A DNA stretch of 10,187 bases. Source: an uncultured bacterium (lineage in GTDB: Bacteria > Acidobacteriota > Thermoanaerobaculia > Multivoradales > JAHEKO01). Shown piece by piece: positions 6,279-10,187 of the stretch. The translations under genes and the position numbers were made by a program. The stretch is taken from the NCBI GenBank assembly GCA_938016625.1, contig CALILB010000071.1, forward strand, positions 1-10,187, in the 5' to 3' direction. A model generated the notes under the pieces. The model was not told the DNA's origin and did not search any database. It worked only from the letters and a program-made list of their open reading frames with translations. Each line of letters begins with the position of its first letter. The stretch's first letter is position 1.

Positions 6279-9200
6279 TCAGGCCGCGCGATCGTCGAGG
6301 ATCTCTTTCGCCGGCTCGGTTGCCACTTCACCACGCGCCTTGGTGGCCGCCAGATAGGTGTAGGTGGCGGGGACGACGAAGAGCGTCAGAAAGGTGCCGA
6401 CCAGCAGGCCGCCGATGACCGCGATTCCCATTGGCATCCGGCTTTCGGCACCGGCGCCGAGGGCCAGGGCGATCGGCAGCGTACCCAGGATGGTGGAGAT
6501 GCTGGTCATCAGTACGGGACGGAAGCGGGCTGCGGCCCCTTCGCGGATCGCTTCCTCGACGCTCAGACCGGCATCCCGTCTTTGATTGGAGAACTCGACG
6601 ATCAGGATGCCGTTCTTGGTGACCAGACCGATCAGCATGATCATGCCGATCTGGGAAAAGATATTGAGGGTCTGCTCGAAGTACCAGAGGGCGACAAGCG
6701 CCCCGGCCAGGGCCAGCGGCACGGTGAGCATGATGATGAAGGGATCGCGGAAGCTCTCGAACTGTGCGGCCAGCACCAGGTAGATCAGTACCAGAGCGAG
6801 GACAAAGACATAGGCCAGGCTGCGCGAGCTCTCGGCATAGTCGCGCGACTGGCCGGCCAGGTCGCTGGCGAAACTCTCATCCAGGATCTCATCGGCGATC
6901 CGTTCCATGGCCTCGATACCGCCGGCAATGGTGTAGCCCGCCTCCAGACCGGCCGAGACCGTGGCCGAGACATAGCGGTTGAAGCGGAAGAGCTGGGGTG
7001 GACTGCTCTCCTCGTAGACCCGCACCACCTTGTCGAGCAGAACCGGTTCCCTTCTCAGCCCCGGCACGTAGAGGTTCCGAACATCGAAAGACTCGTTGCG
7101 GCTTTCCGGCGTCACCTGGGCGATAACCTCGAACTGTTTGCCGTCGACCACGAAGTAGCCCACACGCTGTTCGCTCAGAGACAGCTGCAGCGTCTCGGCG
7201 ATGTCGAGCGCTGAGACTCCCAGATCCCGGGCCCGGGTGCGATCGATCTCCACCCGTAACTCCGGCTTGTCGAACTCCAGGTTGAGGTCAGTCACCGAAA
7301 ACACCGGGTCGGCTGCCGCACGTTTCATAAAGGCCGGTAGCACCTCTTTGAGCCGCTCGAGATTGGGTGCCTCCAGCACGAACTGCACCGGCAGCCCCCG
7401 CCGGCGTCCTACGGCGATGGTGGGATCCTGGGTGACAAAGGTCCGCGCCCCCTGGAGTCGCCCAAGACTGGTCTGGAGAGCGTTGGCAACCTCCATCTGG
7501 GTCCGCTCCCGCTCATCGGGTGCCACCAGCCGCAGCCGCATATAGCCGTTGTTGACCGAGCTCGAGGCACCAAAGCCCGGCGAGGTAACCGTGATCAGGG
7601 TGTGGGCCTCGGGTACGACCTCGCTCGCCAGCGCGATCTGGTCGTCCATGTAGGCATCCATAAAGGCGAAAGTGGCCCCCTCGGGACCCCGGCTGTTGAC
7701 GCGGAGGGTGCTGCGGTCCTCCATCGGGGCGAGCTCGGACGGCAGCGTCTGGAAGAAGAGCACCACCAGGGCGAGACAGGCCAGCAGGATCGGCCCGGCC
7801 AGCCAGCGGCGGCGCAGCAGGCCATCGAGGCTCTCCCGATACCTCCTGGTCAGCCAGGCGAAGAAGGGCTCGGTGCGCTCATAGAGCCAGGGGTGGCGAT
7901 CCCGCCGCTTGAGCAGTCGGGTCGAGAGCATCGGCGTCAGGGTGAGGGCCACAAACGAGGAGATGATGACCGCCGCCGCCAGGGTGAGACCGAATTCCCG
8001 GAAGAGCATGCCGGTGAGACCGCCGAGAAAGAAGATCGGCAACAGCACTGAGACTAGGGCCAGGGTGGTGGCGACCACTGCAAAGAAGATCTCGCGTGTC
8101 CCCAAGATCCCGGCCTCGATCGGCGACATTCCGCGCTCGATCTTGGCGTAGATGTTCTCCAGCACCACGATGGCATCGTCGACCACCAGACCGATGGCCA
8201 GCACCAGACCCAGGAAGGTGAGCACATTGAGCGAAAACCCGGCCAGGTACATGACAAAGAAGGTGCCGATCAGAGACACTGGGATGACCAAGACCGGCAC
8301 GATGGTGGTCCGCCAATCGCGTAGAAACGAGAAGATCACCAGGATCACCAGCGATAGGGCGATCAAGAGGGTCTGCTCGACCTCCGAGATCGATTTGCGG
8401 ATGTACTGCGAGGCATCGAAGCCGTAGTCCACACCGATGTCCGGCGGCAGGTTCTTCTCGATCACCGTCACCCGCCGCCGGAACTCGTCCACGATCTCGA
8501 TGAAGTTGGCCCCCGGCTGGGGTCTGGCCACCACCGCGACCATGGGAACGCCGCCCTTCTTGAGCACGGTGCGCTCGTTGAGTGGCCCGATCTCGGCCGA
8601 GCCCACATCGCGAAAGCGGACGACCCGTCCGCCCTCGGTCTTCAAGATGAGGTCCTCGAATTCCTCCGGTGTCTGCAGACGGCCCATGGTCCGCACCGGA
8701 AGCTCCACCTCCTGTCCCTCGATGCGGCCACCGGGAAGCTCGACATTCTCCCGCCGCACCGCATTGCGCACATCCACCGGCGACAGCCGATAGGCAGCCA
8801 GCTTATTGGGATCGATCCACAGCCGCATCGAGTAGCTCTTGTCACCCCAGATCTGGATGCGACTCACCCCGGGTATAGTCTGCAGCCGCTCGACGAAAAT
8901 CTCGTCTGCCAGCCGCGACAGCTCGAGCAGATTACGCTGACTGGAGCGCACCGTCAGCATGACGATCGGTGGGGAGTCCGCGTCGGCCTTGGCCACCGAC
9001 GGCGGTTCCACGTCCTGGGGTAGCCGACCCAGGGTGCGAAAGACCCGATCGCGGACGTCGTTCGCCGCTCGTTCCAGATCCTCACCGAGCACGAACTCCA
9101 CCCGGATGGTGCTCCGTCCTTCACGGCTGACCGAGGTGAGCGTGCGGATGCCTTCGACGCTGTTGATCTCCTCCTCGAGTGGCTCGGTAATCTGCGACTC

Positions 9201-9377
9201 GACCACCTCGGCGCTGGCTCCTCGGTAGTTGGTGGATACAGTAATGATCGGCGCATCGACAGATGGGTACTCACGCACCCCGAGAAAGGAGAGACCAATC
9301 AAGCCAAAAAGCACGATGGCCAGCGACAGGACGATGGCCAGGACCGGTCGGCGGATGCTGATGGACGACAGGCTCAC
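6279..9377 (-). CDS. RND (HAE1/AcrB-type) efflux pump, inner-membrane permease
   Basis: This 1,032-residue protein is the proton-driven inner-membrane pump of a tripartite efflux complex. The length and layout fit the AcrB/MexB superfamily: TM1 at about 9-31, a periplasmic porter domain (about 35-330), TM2-6 (about 335-485), TM7 (about 525-545), the second porter domain (about 550-850) and TM8-12 (about 855-1010). Proton-relay residues are in place: Asp400 and Asp401 in GLVVDDAIVVLENI (TM4), Lys921 in LIGLVTKNGILIVEF (TM10) and Arg953 in RFRPVLMTS (TM11). The N terminus (SIRRPVLAIV, VREYPSVDAPIITVSTNY) is typical of the HAE1 multidrug group rather than the heavy-metal (CusA) group. The substrate cannot be read from sequence. 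The start is GTG, two bases after the TAG of the adaptor gene, with a purine-rich GAAGGGA about ten bases ahead, so translation is likely coupled. No outer-membrane channel gene follows it. Confidence 0.95.
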   Translation of the reverse strand: MSLSSISIRRPVLAIVLSLAIVLFGLIGLSFLGVREYPSVDAPIITVSTNYRGASAEVVESQITEPLEEEINSVEGIRTLTSVSREGRSTIRVEFVLGEDLERAANDVRDRVFRTLGRLPQDVEPPSVAKADADSPPIVMLTVRSSQRNLLELSRLADEIFVERLQTIPGVSRIQIWGDKSYSMRLWIDPNKLAAYRLSPVDVRNAVRRENVELPGGRIEGQEVELPVRTMGRLQTPEEFEDLILKTEGGRVVRFRDVGSAEIGPLNERTVLKKGGVPMVAVVARPQPGANFIEIVDEFRRRVTVIEKNLPPDIGVDYGFDASQYIRKSISEVEQTLLIALSLVILVIFSFLRDWRTTIVPVLVIPVSLIGTFFVMYLAGFSLNVLTFLGLVLAIGLVVDDAIVVLENIYAKIERGMSPIEAGILGTREIFFAVVATTLALVSVLLPIFFLGGLTGMLFREFGLTLAAAVIISSFVALTLTPMLSTRLLKRRDRHPWLYERTEPFFAWLTRRYRESLDGLLRRRWLAGPILLACLALVVLFFQTLPSELAPMEDRSTLRVNSRGPEGATFAFMDAYMDDQIALASEVVPEAHTLITVTSPGFGASSSVNNGYMRLRLVAPDERERTQMEVANALQTSLGRLQGARTFVTQDPTIAVGRRRGLPVQFVLEAPNLERLKEVLPAFMKRAAADPVFSVTDLNLEFDKPELRVEIDRTRARDLGVSALDIAETLQLSLSEQRVGYFVVDGKQFEVIAQVTPESRNESFDVRNLYVPGLRREPVLLDKVVRVYEESSPPQLFRFNRYVSATVSAGLEAGYTIAGGIEAMERIADEILDESFASDLAGQSRDYAESSRSLAYVFVLALVLIYLVLAAQFESFRDPFIIMLTVPLALAGALVALWYFEQTLNIFSQIGMIMLIGLVTKNGILIVEFSNQRRDAGLSVEEAIREGAAARFRPVLMTSISTILGTLPIALALGAGAESRMPMGIAVIGGLLVGTFLTLFVVPATYTYLAATKARGEVATEPAKEILDDRAA

Positions 9378-9379
9378 GA

Positions 9380-10187
9380 CTACAGGTTCCCTTCCCCCTC
9401 CACCTCGACCGCGATCCCGACTCGCAGTCGAGGGATATTCGAGACGATCACCCGTTCTCCCGGCTCCAGACCGCGGGTGATCTGTACACGAGTCTCGGTT
9501 CGAATCCCAGTCTCGACCACCCGCGGCTGGGCCAGACCCTCCTCCAATACAAAGACCTTTTTTCCACCCAGCTCAGGCACCACGGCGATCGCGGGCACCG
9601 ACAGGGCCTCTGACACCTCCCGCACGGCCACCCTCACCTCGGCAAAGGCGCCCGGTAGCAGCGTGCCCTCCGGATTGGGGGCAGTGGCCCTCAGGGTGAG
9701 ACTTCGGGTCTCGAGATCGATGGCGGGCTCGAGGGCGTAGACCCTGCCCATAAACTCGCCATCGAGACCCTTGATCCCGAAACGGACCGGATCGCCCACA
9801 GCCAGATCGCGGGCATAGGCCTCGGGCACCGAGAACTCCACCTTGACCGGGTCGATGTCCTGGAGGGTGGTGAGCCGTGTCTGGCTGGAAACGTAGGATC
9901 CCGGACTGACCGCACGCAGACCGATGATGCCGCTGAACGGCGCCCGGACCTCGGCCTTCTCGAGCTCCACTTCGCTCAGCAGGAGCTCGGCCTGCAACAC
10001 GTTGAGCTGACTGAGGGTCGACTCGTACTCCTCTTCGCTGACCAAGCCCTCATCCAGGAGCTCCTGCTGGCGCGCCTCCTGGCGCTGGACGAGCTCGAAC
10101 CGATGCCGCGCTCGCTCCCGCTCGGCGCTCAAAGTGGAGGTGTCGAGCTTCACCAGAACCGCCCCCGCCTCCACCACCGAGCCCTCG
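9380..10187 (-). CDS. RND periplasmic adaptor (membrane fusion protein), 5'-truncated by window
   Basis: This is the HlyD/AcrA-like adaptor that links the RND pump to an outer-membrane channel. The reading frame stays open to the window edge, so the first part, including the signal peptide or lipobox and the first half of the lipoyl domain, is missing. The visible part begins at the lipoyl half EGSVVEAGAVLVKLD. A short alpha-hairpin follows (about SAERERARHRFELVQRQ to LLSEVELEKAEV), then the second lipoyl half VRAPFSGIIGLRAVSPGSYV. The beta-barrel domain includes KVEFSVPEAYARDLAVGDPV, and the membrane-proximal domain includes SVPAIAVVP and GLEPGERVIV. The GTG at 10177 is internal to the lipoyl domain and is not a real start. 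The gene ends in TAG two bases before the pump's GTG start, so adaptor and pump form one operon, with the usual adaptor-first order. Confidence 0.94.
   Translation of the reverse strand, partial: EGSVVEAGAVLVKLDTSTLSAERERARHRFELVQRQEARQQELLDEGLVSEEEYESTLSQLNVLQAELLLSEVELEKAEVRAPFSGIIGLRAVSPGSYVSSQTRLTTLQDIDPVKVEFSVPEAYARDLAVGDPVRFGIKGLDGEFMGRVYALEPAIDLETRSLTLRATAPNPEGTLLPGAFAEVRVAVREVSEALSVPAIAVVPELGGKKVFVLEEGLAQPRVVETGIRTETRVQITRGLEPGERVIVSNIPRLRVGIAVEVEGEGNL

Noticed and set aside
6582..7214. A 210-codon plus-strand frame antisense to the RND pump
   Set aside because: It mirrors conserved transmembrane segments of the pump and has no family signature of its own.
1..10187. CRISPR arrays, tRNA or rRNA genes, insertion sequences, prophage or defence genes
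   Set aside because: I looked for regularly spaced repeats, transposase or integrase motifs and tRNA-like cloverleaf sequence and saw none. Intergenic space is limited to three gaps of about 105-112 bp.

Overview
The window is about 10.2 kb of GC-rich, densely coding DNA, with no RNA genes, mobile elements or CRISPR arrays that I can see. Six protein genes account for nearly all of it. Five lie on the minus strand and one, a Bax inhibitor-1-like membrane protein, lies on the plus strand. The gene set is a two-gene RND efflux cassette, an exported tricorn-type protease, a BI-1/YccA-like membrane protein, and a pair made of an SRPBCC protein and a cobalamin-binding radical SAM enzyme. This fits a Gram-negative, double-membraned bacterium. 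An Acidobacteriota-like or similar deep-branching lineage would suit the exported tricorn homologue and the HpnR-like radical SAM protein, but that is a guess from gene content and there is no marker gene here to settle it.

Layout, left to right. (1) Positions 2-1375 (minus) encode a B12-binding radical SAM protein. Its start codon overlaps the stop of the upstream gene by four bases (ATGA). (2) Positions 1372-1968 (minus) encode an SRPBCC-family protein with an N-terminal membrane anchor; the two form a translationally coupled pair. (3) A 112-bp divergent intergenic region, 1969-2080, carries clear ribosome binding sites for both sides. (4) Positions 2081-2782 (plus) encode a seven-helix BI-1/YccA-family protein that starts with GTG. 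(5) A 105-bp convergent gap follows, with no convincing terminator. (6) Positions 2888-6166 (minus) encode a very long S41 tricorn-type protease with a signal peptide; a start 33 bp further upstream is open but lacks a ribosome binding site. (7) A 112-bp gap, 6167-6278, contains an 18-bp near-perfect dyad. (8) Positions 6279-9377 (minus) encode an RND inner-membrane efflux pump. (9) Positions 9380-10187 (minus) encode its periplasmic adaptor, whose 5' end is cut off by the window edge.

How they work together: the adaptor and pump are separated by 2 bp and should form two parts of a tripartite efflux complex; no outer-membrane TolC-like channel is present in the window. The radical SAM and SRPBCC genes are coupled tightly enough to suggest a shared substrate, plausibly a hydrophobic lipid or isoprenoid, but that is inference. 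The tricorn homologue and the BI-1 protein show no evident functional link to their neighbours.

I found no clear evidence of an undescribed system. The best leads are the SRPBCC/radical SAM pair, the BI-1 protein that appears to lack one of the two aspartates of the family's pH-sensing pair, the tricorn homologue with Gly in place of the Ser before its catalytic His, and the dyad upstream of the tricorn gene.
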